DNA from: Nemania diffusa
Taxonomy: Eukaryota; Ascomycota; Sordariomycetes; Xylariales; Xylariaceae
Direction of reading: 5' to 3'
Assembly: GCA_038501195.1 (NCBI GenBank)
Contig: JBBPUQ010000007.1
Span: forward strand, 3,015,501-3,079,500
DNA: 64,000 nucleotides
The number at the start of each line of letters is the position of its first letter. Within the stretch, counting starts at the first letter, position 1. The notes beneath the pieces were generated by a model. The model saw only the letters and a list, made by a program, of their open reading frames with translations, did no database searches and was not told where the DNA came from. The position numbers were made by a program, and so were the translations under genes. Positions 51,052 through 63,037 of this stretch are shown one piece after another.

Positions 51052-54000
51052 TTAACAGGTGGAAGCTAAACTAGAGACTGACGAGCTAGCTGCTGAGCTC
51101 GAGCTAGAATGATTCCCTCGAGTCCCCAATCGTCGTCGGCGAGTACGTCGAGCACCATGATATAGAGATTGCGTATGTGAGAGTGGCTGTCCAGACTTCT
51201 TTCTTCTATCAAAATCAAGGCCTGGAATTTTCCGGACTATTCTTTTCTGTGCTAGCATTTCGTCACAGTCTGGAAAATTCCACACTTCCATGAATGCTAT
51301 CATGGTCGATTTCTCCTTCGCCAATGCACGCGATTTGGATTTGAAACTTGATCGGTACTCGCGTCCGTTCACCTCAACTACAGCAAGATAGCTATCCGTG
51401 TACATGTAACATCGGCAAACGGGACGTCGCCACCCACGGTGGCGGCAAAGAGCTGACGCGTTTAAGCTTTAGTGAAATCAAAATCGAAAAACCGGAGGCG
51501 AGTCTGCTTGGACATGGCGTGGAGTAAACGCCAATGGGGTAGCTTACATTTTAACCACTGCATATAATTCCCGCTTCTTGCTTGCCTCTGCGAGGCAAAA
51601 ATGCCGCCACTAGCTGTAATCAAGTTGAGCCATAACCCACCGAGCAACTCGAATATTTGGGTGTACATACCTGCATTATCCGTAGTGTCCTCGTCTCCAT
51701 GGAGTCGCAGTCTTTCCTTTCTCTCCTCTTCCCTGAATCGAAGCTCAGACGCGACTACTGATTCTTCAAGTTGCTCTTTAAACTTCTTCATAAACGCCTT
51801 TGACTCTCCAGCAAGGGTTAACGCCTCTTCCACTCGATTTTGGTCCAAGTAAGACATGGCTAAATCAACCACTGACTCCGTCGTCGACTCATGGTCCGGA
51901 CCAAGAACCCTTGTCCTTGCTTCCATGACAAATTTGAAGTTCTCTTCAGCTTTCTGTAGCTTCCCTTGGTGCAGGTAGAGGTGGCCCAAATCACTAATGG
52001 TGTCCAGGGTCAAGATGTGGACTCTCCCAATATTCGTCTGATATCCAGCAAGCGCTCGCGTATGCATCTCTTCCGCCTCCGCCAGCCTTCCTTGGTCTTC
52101 GAAAATGTGCCCCAGACTGTTGACCACGCGAAGAGTGTAGGTATGGTTGGGCCCGATCGTCGTCTCGTACCCTTTTAGAACTTGTCGTAACGTGACTTCT
52201 GCCTCGTTCAAATCACCTTTCCTCGTGTAGGCTAGACCAAGGTTCGCCCAAACCCTCAGAGTAGAAAGATGAGCCAGCCCAAGGACTTCTGCTCGACCCT
52301 CAAAAGCGCGCCGGAACAAATTCTCAGCCTCCTCAAGTTTATCTTTGTCGAGGTATACTAGTGCTAGGTTGTTGGCGGAGCCAAGTGTGGCCATGTGATC
52401 GGGTCCTAGAAGCTGCTCTCTGCCTTGCAACGCTTTAACACACATAGATTCCGCTTCATCGAGTTTCCCCAGGCCTTGGCAAAGTACACCCAGGTTGTTC
52501 ACTGTGTCTAGCGTCGACAAGTGCTTCGAGCCAACAGTGGACTGTTTGCTTTCAAGCGCATACTTGTATAAATCATAAGCTAATAGCAAGTTCCCATGAG
52601 TTCGGTGAAAGTCTGCCAAGCGATGCGCCGCTTCGGCTATCGGGGAAATTTCGATCTTCCCCTCGTTTGATTGAAGGTCATCAGTTCGTTGGTGGCTATA
52701 GGAAGCCTCTACCTTAACACCGAGTCGGTCTCGCGCCGAAAGAAGCAACTGTGAGCAGAGGGTAGCATGTGGAAGTAGCTTCCGGGATACCGTCCAATAG
52801 TCCGAGTTCTTTGTTTCGGGCACAGCCAGCCCAACTAGCGAGATCGCTATTTTAAGGAACTCAAGTTGTTCGGGTTTTGTTATATCAACTTCAGCTGCAC
52901 ACCTATGGACTACTGGGTGTACGGAATAGCAGACAGAGTCTCCTTGAATCATCTCGATCATGGAATAACTTAAAAGCAGCCTAGTAGCTTCGATGAACCT
53001 AAGCTTGTCCGTTGCGAAGGCCCGGAGCCATTCTAAGAATACATTATTACTGACCTTGGCTACTCCCCCAAGAAGTCCATAGAACATAGATTTGTTGTCC
53101 AAAAACGCCCAAACACGGAGCAAGTTGATGGAAGCCGGGTTATTCGCCCGTATCGCCTGAAGCGATATCAACCAGGTAGTAGCGATATTCCGGTTGGCAT
53201 GGCAGAGTATCGAGTTTTCCTGGTATCCCATCAATTTTTTCCATTGCTCTTTGTAGTATAGCAAGTAATCTGCGAATTCCATACGAGTCTCCCCAAGATA
53301 CGCAGCAGCTTGAGCCAAAGCCAGTGGCAGCCCATCGAGCTCCCTAAGAAGTCTATTGATGTTTTCGTCGTCTGTGTACATTCCGAATGAGCTTTCACTT
53401 TTTATTTATGCGATGATGTGCAGAGGTAGACCGGAAAGGATAACTCACTTATCTCGCTTCCGTACCATTTTCCGAAAATGGAACGAGCTTCCACGTCTTT
53501 CGCTTTGTCCAGTCTTCTGGACGAGCCTAGTTGCGCAAGGCGCGAGAGCCTAGTTGTGACCAATATTGATCCATGGGAAGGGGGGAAATAACGAGATAAA
53601 TCATAGACATATTCATCTTCATTGTGGGCGTCTTTATCGACATTGTCGAAGACGAGTAGCCACGATGAATTGCCTGATTTCTCAAGCCAACTCATGACTC
53701 TAATGAGAACAACATCCACGCTGACATCGCCATTCGACAAGTCCTTGCGGCTCTGCTCTGATATGGCCTGGTCTGGGATTCGAATCGCACACATCGCAAT
53801 GCTGCGCCTCAAATTCTGTTTGTTTCTCCCGTCTAGCCAGAATACAGCAGAAAACTTGGTGTGGTGTTTCCGAACAAAGTCAGCAGCGAGTGTTGTCTTC
53901 CCCATGCCTCCGAGGCCATAAAGGACATATACTGTCTGTTCAGAGAATCTCCGATCAGACAAGAGAACCCGTTCCATTTCTGCAGTGTCTGCCGAACGAG

Positions 54001-55235
54001 GAACGAAGTTCTGCGTTATTGGTACGCCTGCAAGACTAAGGCTTCCTTGAAATTCTTGAGACCTCTCTGCCGGTCGGTCTATCGTGGTAGGTTCGTCCGC
54101 TCTTGACCTCATTTTCGACATTTTCAAAACACAGGCTTCGAACTGCCGAAAGACTTCTTGCGATTGAATATATCGCAGAGTAGCGGCGGCAATCTCAGCT
54201 TTTTTGGTCGCTTCTTGCAACCCAACAGTCTCTAAACCTTTTATCACACTGAACCGATAGTATAGCCCGTCCTCGACCAATTTGAACTTATCACATCGAA
54301 ATCTTTCGGCAGTCTTCTCAGTTTCTGTCGCAATTGAAGCAAGAGTCTTGCTGATGTTAAAAATGTTGTCCTTAAATGGTTTGAGACCCGGCATGCCAGT
54401 TCCTATGGACACAAAGCAGTTGAGATTTTCGGTGAGGTGACCAGCACTCCAAATCTCCTGTGCTTCATTCCATACAGAGTACACTGGGTTGTTGATACCC
54501 ACAGCCGCTGCGTCAACGAAACTCTCCCCAAAAGTCCCAATGGTGATTGGATCAAAGAATGAGGTAGCAGCGGATGTGGCCCTACAGGCTTCCCAGATCT
54601 TCGTTGAATTGAAGAGATGTGAGTAGGCCGACGTAGCCTGGTATGACTTGAAGCAAACAGCATCTCCAGTCTCTTTACAGGCTGCGTAGACCGCACTAGG
54701 GTCGAGGGTACCATGGTCAGTTGAAAAATACATCAAATTGGTCGGACTAGGGCCTAGGTGTACACTTTACAAACTGAATCAGAGGTGTCCCGAAGTAGTT
54801 CATCTTCGTGAAACCCATGCTTCACTAAGATCAACTTTATAGCCTTTTCTAACGCCAAATTGTCAAAACGGCCTTGGATTTTCCCTTTGAGCGTGAGCCG
54901 ATGTTTGCGCTTCTTAAAGACATCATCCGACAACGCCACATAAGCATCTATGCATTCGTCAATGCCCATGCGCAACCGGCCTAACATTAACGCAATGATC
55001 CTACAATGAAATTTGGTCATGATTAATAATTGAGATTTAAGTCTGAACGAGATCACACTGTAGATAAAACCTACCCTCCAGTACTGGTACCGCCAATCAG
55101 GTCGAAATAGTCACAAGGTTTGGGAGGATGGTCGCGGTTGATAGTGGACATGAGTTGCTGCAGGATGATAAGCGAGGACAGCCCACGAACCCCACCCCCG
55201 TCAAGCGACAGGAGGCGAAGATTGCGTTCCGGCAT
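51052..55235 (-). CDS. NLR-like protein: patatin phospholipase, NB-ARC, TPR
   Basis: Exons 55,235-55,075; 55,000-54,764; 54,695-53,449; 53,371-51,671; introns of 74, 68 and 77 nt. The C-terminal exons (51,587-51,548; 51,391-51,052) are provisional; with them the protein is 1,241 aa. The patatin domain has an oxyanion-type LDGGGVRGL, nucleophile GGTSTGG (Ser51) and Asp194 in FVDAAAVGINNP. The usual DG[AG] is DAA here. NB-ARC follows, with P-loop GLGGMGKTT at 392-400 and Walker B LLVFDNVD, then LDGLPLALAQAAAYL. About seven 42-residue kinesin-light-chain-type TPRs cover roughly residues 830-1080 (HLSTLDTVNNLGVL...). This is the classic fungal STAND/NLR layout, predicted cytosolic, with TPRs sensing a ligand, NB-ARC oligomerising and patatin as lipase effector. 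Such genes act in heterokaryon incompatibility or immunity. The short alternative end is TAA at 51,544. Confidence 0.85.
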
Positions 55236-56214
55236 AGTCACCGGCTTGACGTGAGCTGTGAGGAGCGGTACTCCTTTAACTAGACCATGATGCAAAACCA
55301 ACGGTATAGACGTGAAAGAAACCGCACAAGGGAAACAAGAAATACGGCTGGCGGCTCCGGGATACAGAATGAGGAGGGGTCAGACATTGATCCTGGCTCT
55401 TCGCTGTCACTGCGCCATGCAGCTGCATAAGAAGAAAGGGCTGTCAGAGGCGGTACCTGGGCAGAACTTGGAGGCAGATAAGCTTGACAGATTGGTACCT
55501 AATGGTCCAGGTTGATTAACACTCTGACAAGGCAGACCGTTATCAGACCAGAGTACAGCCTACTAAGCTGCCAACGGCCCGGCACGCTTCCCGTATATAG
55601 TAGAATCTAGATGGTTTACACTGTAGTTACTTATAAATGCTAATGGATATCTTAGACCCCAACCTCTGTAACATGCATGATTTTGAGGCTATGGGCTAAG
55701 CTAACTGCAAGGGTCGAGGGCAGTGCTGTCAGCCACCTCACAACACCAACACCACCACTCAACTGAGGCCAATTTTCTCAACAAAATCGATCGCGCACGC
55801 TGTTTTTAAGCGTTTTGAATAATAATACAGTCCTCAAACTCCCCTGTAGAATTAGAAAATGGCATACTCGATCCTGACACAGGAAATTCAAATTCAACAT
55901 GACGTAGGTTTTTGGTCTTATTACCCCTCATAGCTCTTACCTCTTATGTCCTTCATATGCCACTTACAAGTTATTACCATACCTTAATACAACATCAATA
56001 TTTATCCTAGATAAGAGCACGTGCTGAGAATCTTTAGCCATATTCAAGGAGACTATCATGTGTTAATGAGCTAAGCGACTGTCGAATAATACTCTTTAAT
56101 CATTTTAATGTTCCATAAGAAGCGTGCTACTTTATTAGGTGCTAAAGAGGTGGTTATATTTATGGGTTTGGCTATCCCTTTAAGAGCCTATCTGGGTAGT
56201 ACCTATTAGGTAAT

Positions 56215-56306
56215 GTCCATCTGATTGGGTGCATCTGGTTATATAAAAACCCCCGTCATTCTACCTTTAAGTCACCTAGCCGAGTGCGTGCTTAAAGGGA
56301 TACATA
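56215..56306 (+). repeat. Dispersed repeat copy C
   Basis: It reads atctgattgggtgcatctgg, then ttatataaaaacccccg, aagtcacctag, and ccgagtgcgtgcttaaaggg followed by ata. It is a partner of 49,241-49,340. Confidence 0.75.
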
Positions 56307-57899
56307 GGACCTTACATACCTACCTAGGTTCTATTGAGCCCTATTACACCCTTCTCCCAAGCTGCCTACAGGCTTCCTATTCACTCCAGGGCAACAGCCC
56401 CTGACAGTACTCCTCTTCGTTTGTAGCCTTTAATAGATTCTAGATTCGGTGCTTGATGCCTTAAGTCATATACTCTCCTAACCAATATAGGGCGTATTTT
56501 AGCATTCCCTATCCCGATGATACGCATTACGCTACCTTCGGTGTGTTACTAGTGTATGACATTGAGTATGCAGTGAGACTTCCGGTCGGAGGAGGGGAAA
56601 GGTGGTGATGAGCAAGTTTCCTATGACTCTGGTTCGGATATTTGTGGAGTGAACGCCGAAATAATCTCCATATTTACATAATCCCGGCCGCAGTCATACG
56701 GAGGGTGTATTATCGGTGGCTCAAGAATCACCGGGACCCTAGAACTACGCATACTTATGTGCTGTATGAGGTAATGGCGGAGGCTTAGAACGCCCCCGAG
56801 AAGGCCAATGCTTCCACTGTTCACGTGGATGGTTTAGGTATCCCGAGTTTAGGTCATTTTACGCGTACCTAATTGTCCTGACAGTAGTGCAGCATGCCTA
56901 GTGCATCCAAGACACGCAGCGCGCGTCGGCAAGCCTTACTCTAATGGACAATCGGTCTCCGCCATGCGGAATTCGGCTGGCGCGTGCATACGCTAGAGAC
57001 GGGCTGCTACTGTACTCAGTACTGTCGGTATTCTAGAATACATCATACTGTTGGCCTGTCGTTATGCACGATGTATGTATCCACTCCACTGAGTCATTGC
57101 TTGTGGCCTAAGTCTATCTAGGAATTAATATATCCCCCGGCGATATAGGTTAGCCATTGATAAAAGGCAATTAATAACCCATGACAGAGTACGTAGGCAG
57201 TAATTGCGGCGTCTCCAAAATACCAATCTGCTCTCTTGTAAAAGCACATTTACACGTATATCCTCCAACAACTTGCTCCATAATAGGTGCCGAGGTAAGA
57301 GGGGATGGGAACTAAGTGTGGAGTAATGTGACAATATCTGCGCATGCGAACCCCACCTCAAATTTTCATTGCTGCGATCCTTTAGCATCACCAGATCTTT
57401 AACACTATCATTTACATACGCGATACCACTATACAAGGAAAGCTGCCGCGTGACGTGATACAGCATCGCAGAACATAGATCTTGAGCTACACATTTATTG
57501 AAAATATGACTACTCTTATATGTTCGCCGAGTTCAGAACTAGTGTCTGTCTCTATCGTCACTGATCAATTTAGCCCTTTGTTCTCGGCGTAGCAGTTAAG
57601 GCCGAGTCGCGAAGCTAACATAATCGGTAATAGTCTTGGCAATTCCAGCGCCATTCCTCATGCAACGCACGCTACAGAGTAGATAGAGTAGACAACTTAC
57701 CAGTCTAACACTTGTGTGCCTCAACGGGTTGGGCCGTAGAACCTAAGTCCACTTTGATGCCTTTTACCCGTTTCAGAGGACCCCTTGAAGCAATATTGAG
57801 GAGCTAGCAATGGTGTCATTCAACCGTTAAATAACAAAGGTCCACCTAATTGCCAAATAGGATTCGCTAGCTATAAGCTCACAATCCACTCCCGGAGCA

Positions 57900-58065
57900 T
57901 CACTTTATCTCCGACCATCCTAGCGTGACCTTCCAAACGTGGATGGATGCCTCGATAAGCACAATGAATGGTCGAGTCATACCGGGCATGGCTGTACCGC
58001 TACCTTGGTAGAAAGTGTGGATAGCGGTGACAGCCAGGTTTTTGCCAGCAGATGCCTGAATAGAC
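57900..58065 (-). pseudogene. Possible coding relic, family not recognised
   Basis: A minus-strand frame of 54 codons reads naturally (ASAGKNLAVTAIHTFYQG, PFIVLIEASIHVWKVTLGW) before a TGA at 57,902. No start codon or continuing domain was found. It could be the remains of a gene exon or chance. Nothing more can be said from sequence alone. Confidence 0.25.
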
Positions 58066-58329
58066 TTTGACTAATCAATATGTTAGCATCCACAAGGGCA
58101 TGCATGCCCTTTACTTTTATAGTTAATTAGGCAAGTTGCCTCGCTCGCGCGAAACTTTCCCAGCTCCCCTTGCCAAGTATCTCCTGCAGCACGAATCGGT
58201 TTCCCTTTCTGTCGGGCCCTTTGTACCCCACTACAAAGGCCAAAAAAAGGTGTTGTCTACATTTTCTTAATTGAAACCTAGGCGTACCTTTTGTACCAAA
58301 CCTCTTGCTTGAGGGTATCCAGGATCACA

Positions 58330-60204
58330 ATGAGTAGGTCGAGTGATCCAGAAAAGGTGGCCCAGGTTGAGGACGACGTGAAGAGTACGATAGACGAGCA
58401 CGATCACCTGACGAGCAAAGTGTCACTCACGGCAGACGAGACCGCGAGTCGCAGGAGTAGTTCTAGCTCAATCGGCCACGCATCGGAAGAGAGCGATGTC
58501 CTAGAGCCCCTGGAGCACGCCATATCGCCGGCCCTCCAGGAAGTTATACAGATCCAGACCGCGACGAGCGTAGGCAGCTCGGTCGCACGGCCGGCGGAGT
58601 TCGAGGTCGATTTTGGAGACGACGACAACCCCCGGGAATGGTCCTTCTGGTTCCGCGCGTGGACGACCTTCGTAGTCAGCTTCTGCACGTGGGTGGTCGT
58701 GCTGTACTCGACGACCTATACGTCCTCTATCCCGGGCTTGATAAAGGAGTTCGACGTGCAGAGCGAGACGGTTGCGACGCTGGGCGTCACGACATACCTT
58801 CTAGGACTGGGCGTCGGCTCTCTCATATGGGCGCCGGTCAGCGAGCTATACGGGCGTAGGCCTGTATATATTATCTGCCTGTTCATATTCACACTCTTGA
58901 TTCTCCCCGCGTGCCTCGCCACTTCGCTCACCGAGATCCTCCTTGTCCGGTTCTTCGGGTACGTTGGGTCGCCATTCTCATCTAAATCATTTCCTGATAG
59001 CTAATGCCCTTTAGCGCTTTATTCGGCTCGGCCTTAATCGCAAATAGTGCCGGGACGGTCGTCGACATTTCAACCGAGGAGACCCGAGCGTTGGTTTTGT
59101 CGTTGTGGTCTATCGCCCCTCTTAATGGTCCTGTTACCGGTCCTGTCATTGGTGGCTTCGTTTACCAGTATCTCGGTTGGCGATGGGACAATTGGCTCAT
59201 TTTAATTCTCTCTGGCGTCGCTTCGGTCATTATGATATTCACGAAGGAGACATACGCGCCTACTATTCTGAAGGCTAAAGCAGCGCGCCTCCGCAAAGAG
59301 ACCGGCGATGATAGGTGGTGGACTCGTTATGACATGAACATCTCCCCAACAGCCGTCATCAAACTAAATCTCACTCGGCCATTTGTCCTATTCTTTACTG
59401 AACCTATCTTGTGGTTTTTCAATTTGTGGTACGTGCCCCTTGACTCTTTAGATGAGCTTGTTGTAGTTAAACTAACACACGTATAGGATTTCGATCGTCT
59501 ACGGAATCCTCTACTTGTGCTTCGTAGCATACCCCATCGTCTTTACTGAGCATCGCGGTTGGGGACCTGGTCTCACGGGTCTCTCCTTCGTGGGGATTGG
59601 AATCGGCACGACGATCGGAATCTTGGGCGAGCCTCTCTGGCGTCGGATTATTAATCGACACCCTAGGGACCCGAAAACAGGCCGCATACCTCCCGAAGCT
59701 ACTGCGCGCATCCTCATCATCGGATCGATCCTAACGCCCATCGGCCAACTCGTCTTTGCCTGGACGTCCCTGCCTCCGACACACTGGGCCGTTCCCATCG
59801 CGTTTGGAATTCCTTTCGGACTGGGCAACAGCTTCAGCTTCATTTACGGATCCAACTACCTCGCCGGAGCTTACGGTATCTACGCCGCATCGGCGTTGGC
59901 TGGTAACGCTGTCACGCGTAGTCTGTTGGGTGGTCTACTGCCCTTGGCCGGCCCCAAGCTCTATGCGGCCCTCACACCTCAGTGGGCTAGCACCTTCCTC
60001 GGATTACTCGAGGTCGCCCTAATTCCCATCCCTTTTGTGTTTTGGCGGTACGGCGAGAGGATTCGTGCAAAAAGTCCCGCCATCCGAAACCTCCGGGAGG
60101 ATCAAGAGAGGATCGAGCGCAGAGCGGCCAGAGCCCATAGGCGGAAGGAGAGAATGCAGCAGAAGAGCGTCGCCGATGCTGCCCCAGAGCCAGAGAGTGT
60201 CTAA
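58330..60204 (+). CDS. MFS transporter, DHA1 drug/polyamine type
   Basis: Three exons (58,330-58,958; 59,015-59,428; 59,487-60,204), with GT-AG introns of 56 and 58 nt, give 586 aa. The start is ATG 58,330 (MSRSSDPEK). The upstream continuation of the frame has only a TTG. A hydrophilic N-terminal tail of about 110 residues precedes twelve expected membrane helices. WAPVSELYGRRPVYI is MFS motif A between helices 2 and 3. The segment SLWSIAPLNGPVTGPVIGGF is motif C-like, as in DHA1 antiporters. The C-terminal tail is basic and charged. It resembles fungal proton antiporters for drugs, polyamines or small metabolites (Tpo1/Flu1-like) at the plasma membrane; the substrate is unknown. It converges on the opsin-related pseudogene. 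The truncated Zn2Cys6 gene nearby could have regulated it, which is only a guess from proximity. Confidence 0.9.
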
Positions 60205-60473
60205 ATTCGGTTCAAAATGGACTTGGGAGAGATTCTCTGTCGTAATATGCATCGAGGCTATCTGAGATTTAATGTTTAAGGCATTTAGCATAATTAATAG
60301 ATGGAGGGGGTGGTTGCATAGTTGGAGTTGGAATAAAAGGAACTGTATAAAATTGCCGCCCGGCCGGAAACATTGTACATATATATACTATTGTAATTAA
60401 CATATTTGGATACCCGGTTTCACGACCACCCATAGACGTATGACTCTTCATCAACCTCCCAAAGAAAGACATT

Positions 60474-61349
60474 CTAAATGAGAGAGGGAGAGTTATGAGT
60501 TATTGGGGCGGCTGCTGTCTTTAACGAAAGCCTATTGTAATCCCAACGACGCGCCATCATGATAAAACTAACGCTCCAAAGAGGCATCATGAGAATGTCG
60601 AGGATACCAACGAAGATGGAGCCGTTCGTGACGCTGAGGACGTGGGCCCCATCGGCCAAGGCAAAGGCAATGGGGTATAGTAGCCAAATAAAGTTCACCC
60701 ACCCAGATAAGATGATGTAATCGCGAGCTATCCCCAGGCGCTGGGCTGCTTCGCGCCTCTCATTGAGAGTACTCATGGCCAGGATGATGTATGCGAAGGT
60801 GTCAAAGGCGTAGAAACCCCATTTGTAGACGGTAGTGGTGTACGCAGCGGCAATATAAGTGAGAACCCATAGCCAAGAATTCACGATATTGGTGGCGATG
60901 GTCGTCCAAGAAACACCTGATAGCATGCCGAGCCCCAGAGCGGCCGAGGGGAAGGCGACGACTCAGTTCACGTATCTGACGAAGAAAACTTGGTGTGACC
61001 CAACAGCGCTCCATCCTAGATCAGACGCGTCTGCATAGTAACCACCGCACCCACGAGAATTGTCAGAGTATAGAGGTAGTGAAACACCCTATCGCTCTTG
61101 CGTGAAGTAAAGCATGGGACTAGCACGCCGAACTACAACCCTGAAAGGATATTAATATGCATTCCGAATAGTCAAATTGAGGGGCTTAATTCAAGAGATA
61201 GAAATACATACGAAAGCAACTAGGTAGGTACTGTAGATTGCTGTTACGGCCCAAGGCTAGTCAGATCCCTGAACACTGAGGGCCTCGGTAACCCCACTAG
61301 GTGGGTTAATATTAAGTGCATCGTTTCCTCGTAGGGAGAGGGCCATCAT
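60474..61349 (-). pseudogene. Opsin-related protein (ORP/Hsp30-Yro2 type), disrupted
   Basis: Two exons (61,349-61,212; 61,132-60,474), 79-nt GT-AG intron. Seven-helix microbial-rhodopsin family: RYVN-stop-VVAFP (helix C), SGVSWTTIATNIVNSW, YKWGFYAFDTFAYIILA, GWVNFIWLLYPIAFALADG (helix F) and GILDILMMPLWSVSF (helix G), ending in RRWDYNRL. Helix G has Met where the retinal-binding Lys would be (DxxxK position). I believe this is normal for ORPs, which would then not be light pumps. Three lesions: TAG at 61,259-61,257 in GSD-stop-PWAV, where Trp is expected; a 1-nt deletion near 61,038 (frame changes between VGAVVT and YADASDLGW); and TGA at 60,965-60,963, where Trp follows RYVN. Both stops are TGG with one G-to-A change. 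The rest is undamaged, so the loss looks recent. ORPs are stress-induced membrane proteins. Confidence 0.88.
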
Positions 61350-61957
61350 ATCTTCCGTGCCACCAAAGTAATGGTGAGATTTAGAAAACGACTACAGAGT
61401 GAAGTATGAGGAAACTACAGGGAATTTGTGAGACTGCGGGACTCCAAGTCTCTTTCATCAAAGAATATTAAGCTTACAAGTACATCGCTAGGGTTATAAC
61501 TAGAAGTCAGCATATATATCTGGGTCGACCCGTTATAGGAGAACGCGCCGACAGCTAATTTACGCGTTTCGCTCACAAAGAGAAGCTAGAATCTCTATAT
61601 TGATTCATAATTGAATCCTAGCCTACGGGTTTAAATTATTGGCGTACATGAGACTTTTTGCCAGTGTTATACAGCATAGTAGCCTGTAGGAGCCTGCTAA
61701 TGAAGCGGAAGCAAATTTGGTAAGCGGCGGAAGCAAATGTAAATCCGCCAAGATGTGGGCCGAACCGAACCACTTCCCCTTTAGGGCTGACTAATTTAGA
61801 TGCCTAGATCTACTATCTAAATAGACTAGTCTGCCTAGCTATTGCGACGAGCTGAATGCTTCCGCTCTTTACCTCCAATTCACCTAGCTGCGAAGTAGGT
61901 AGAGTTCCACAGCATAACGGCCGTGTAACTGGAAATATTCAGCAAGCTTAATTAACG
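61350..61957. other. Divergent intergenic spacer
   Basis: Lies between the opsin-related pseudogene (-) and the Zn2Cys6 gene (+). No feature was recognised beyond ordinary intergenic sequence. Confidence 0.5.
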
Positions 61958-63037
61958 ATGATAGAGTCAACAGCCGAACCCCCCTCTAGAATATTTATAG
62001 TGAGTCAGATGGATCCGACAAAGTATGGGGGATGCAGTTCCCTAATATCGAAGCTTTAGGCGTGTGTTCGTTGTAAGGCTCGCAAGAGAAGATGTGATGG
62101 TAATACACCGAAGTGTTCGAATTGCGTCACCCACAATACAGAATGCAACTACGCAGCCGTTCGGAGAACAAGGGGACCAGGGAAAAGGTACAGTTACAGT
62201 CCTCAGCATCGTGGAACTTGCGCAGCTGAAACGTATCATTACAGGGACAAGAGAACGGCAATTGAGGAGCAAGAAACACATGAACGATGCGACACGAACG
62301 ACACATCCAACAACGCGAACCAAAGTTTCGCGAATGGTACAAGTCCACCCTCAGCAAGTAAATCCTCATCAGCGCATTTACCACCGATTGACTTAAATGC
62401 CCCAAAACCCCTATCCATATTTCCAGAGTTCTTGCTATCGAAAAGCTTCCCTGATATTGTCAGAGCATTCAAATCAGAGATCAAAGAGGCTACTTCCAGG
62501 GGAGAATTCTCTCCGCTGATGCCACAACATATCTCAAAGCCATTGATTGAGAACTCTTTCACAGATATCATGCCCGAGCCCCCTTTCATCACCCGAAGAA
62601 TCTTCATGCAACTTTTCGACGCCCAGTATGCCGATGACATAGCATCCCCGGGACAAGACCCCGCGAGGTGGGCGCTAGTCAATGGTGTTATTGCCCTAGC
62701 CGGGCGGTCTAAGATAGCCCCCGGGGCGGAGGCCGAAATGTCCCCCATCATGATGAGCTTCTACAGGAATGCTACATTAGTGCTTCATCAGGTTATAGGG
62801 CAAGACCCTAGCTTGCTGTCCGCCCAAGCGCTGTTAGTTTTGGCCATCTTTGCCCGCGGAATCCCCGATGTCGAGGCATTCGTCAAGTTAACGAGCTGTG
62901 CTTGCAATCAACTTGAGATACTTGAGCGAAAATGGTCCCTGACTATCCCGGTAGTGACGTTGGCGCACAAGGAACTATTTGTACGCGCTTACAGGTTTGC
63001 TAGTCAACTAGGCCAGGAGACCTATCAAGTGATGTAG
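61958..63037 (+). CDS. Zn2Cys6 transcription factor, short (339 aa)
   Basis: Exon 1 (61,958-61,999) encodes MIESTAEPPSRIFI. A 60-nt intron (GTGAGT...CTAAT...TAG, 62,000-62,059) leads in phase 0 into ACVRCKARKRRCDG. The six zinc-cluster cysteines are residues 16, 19, 26, 33, 36 and 43 (CX2CX6CX6CX2CX6C), followed by a basic RRTRGPGKR. Without the intron an in-frame TAG blocks the cluster. The C-terminal half (from about residue 135) resembles the start of a fungal-specific TF middle domain (FITRRIFMQLFDAQYADD, ALLVLAIFARG). The frame ends with TAG at 63,037, where family members of 550-750 aa continue. The following 200 nt show no recognisable continuation, so the gene is probably truncated. 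It may bind DNA without normal regulation. It is likely nuclear. Confidence 0.75.

Larger units (their letters stand above)
55236..58329. other. Gene-poor spacer
   Basis: About 3 kb with no intact gene. It contains dispersed repeat copy C and a possible coding relic near 57,900-58,065. The other frames (55,312; 56,621; 57,125) have no recognisable content. Confidence 0.5.

Noticed and set aside
53760..53790. tRNA B-box-like ggattcgaatc
   Set aside because: It lies inside the NB-ARC coding exon. No A box or cloverleaf can be formed around it.
60545..60600. Loss of the retinal-binding Lys in helix G as a novel defect
   Set aside because: From family knowledge, opsin-related proteins (Hsp30/Yro2 type) lack this Lys, so Met here is expected and not a lesion.
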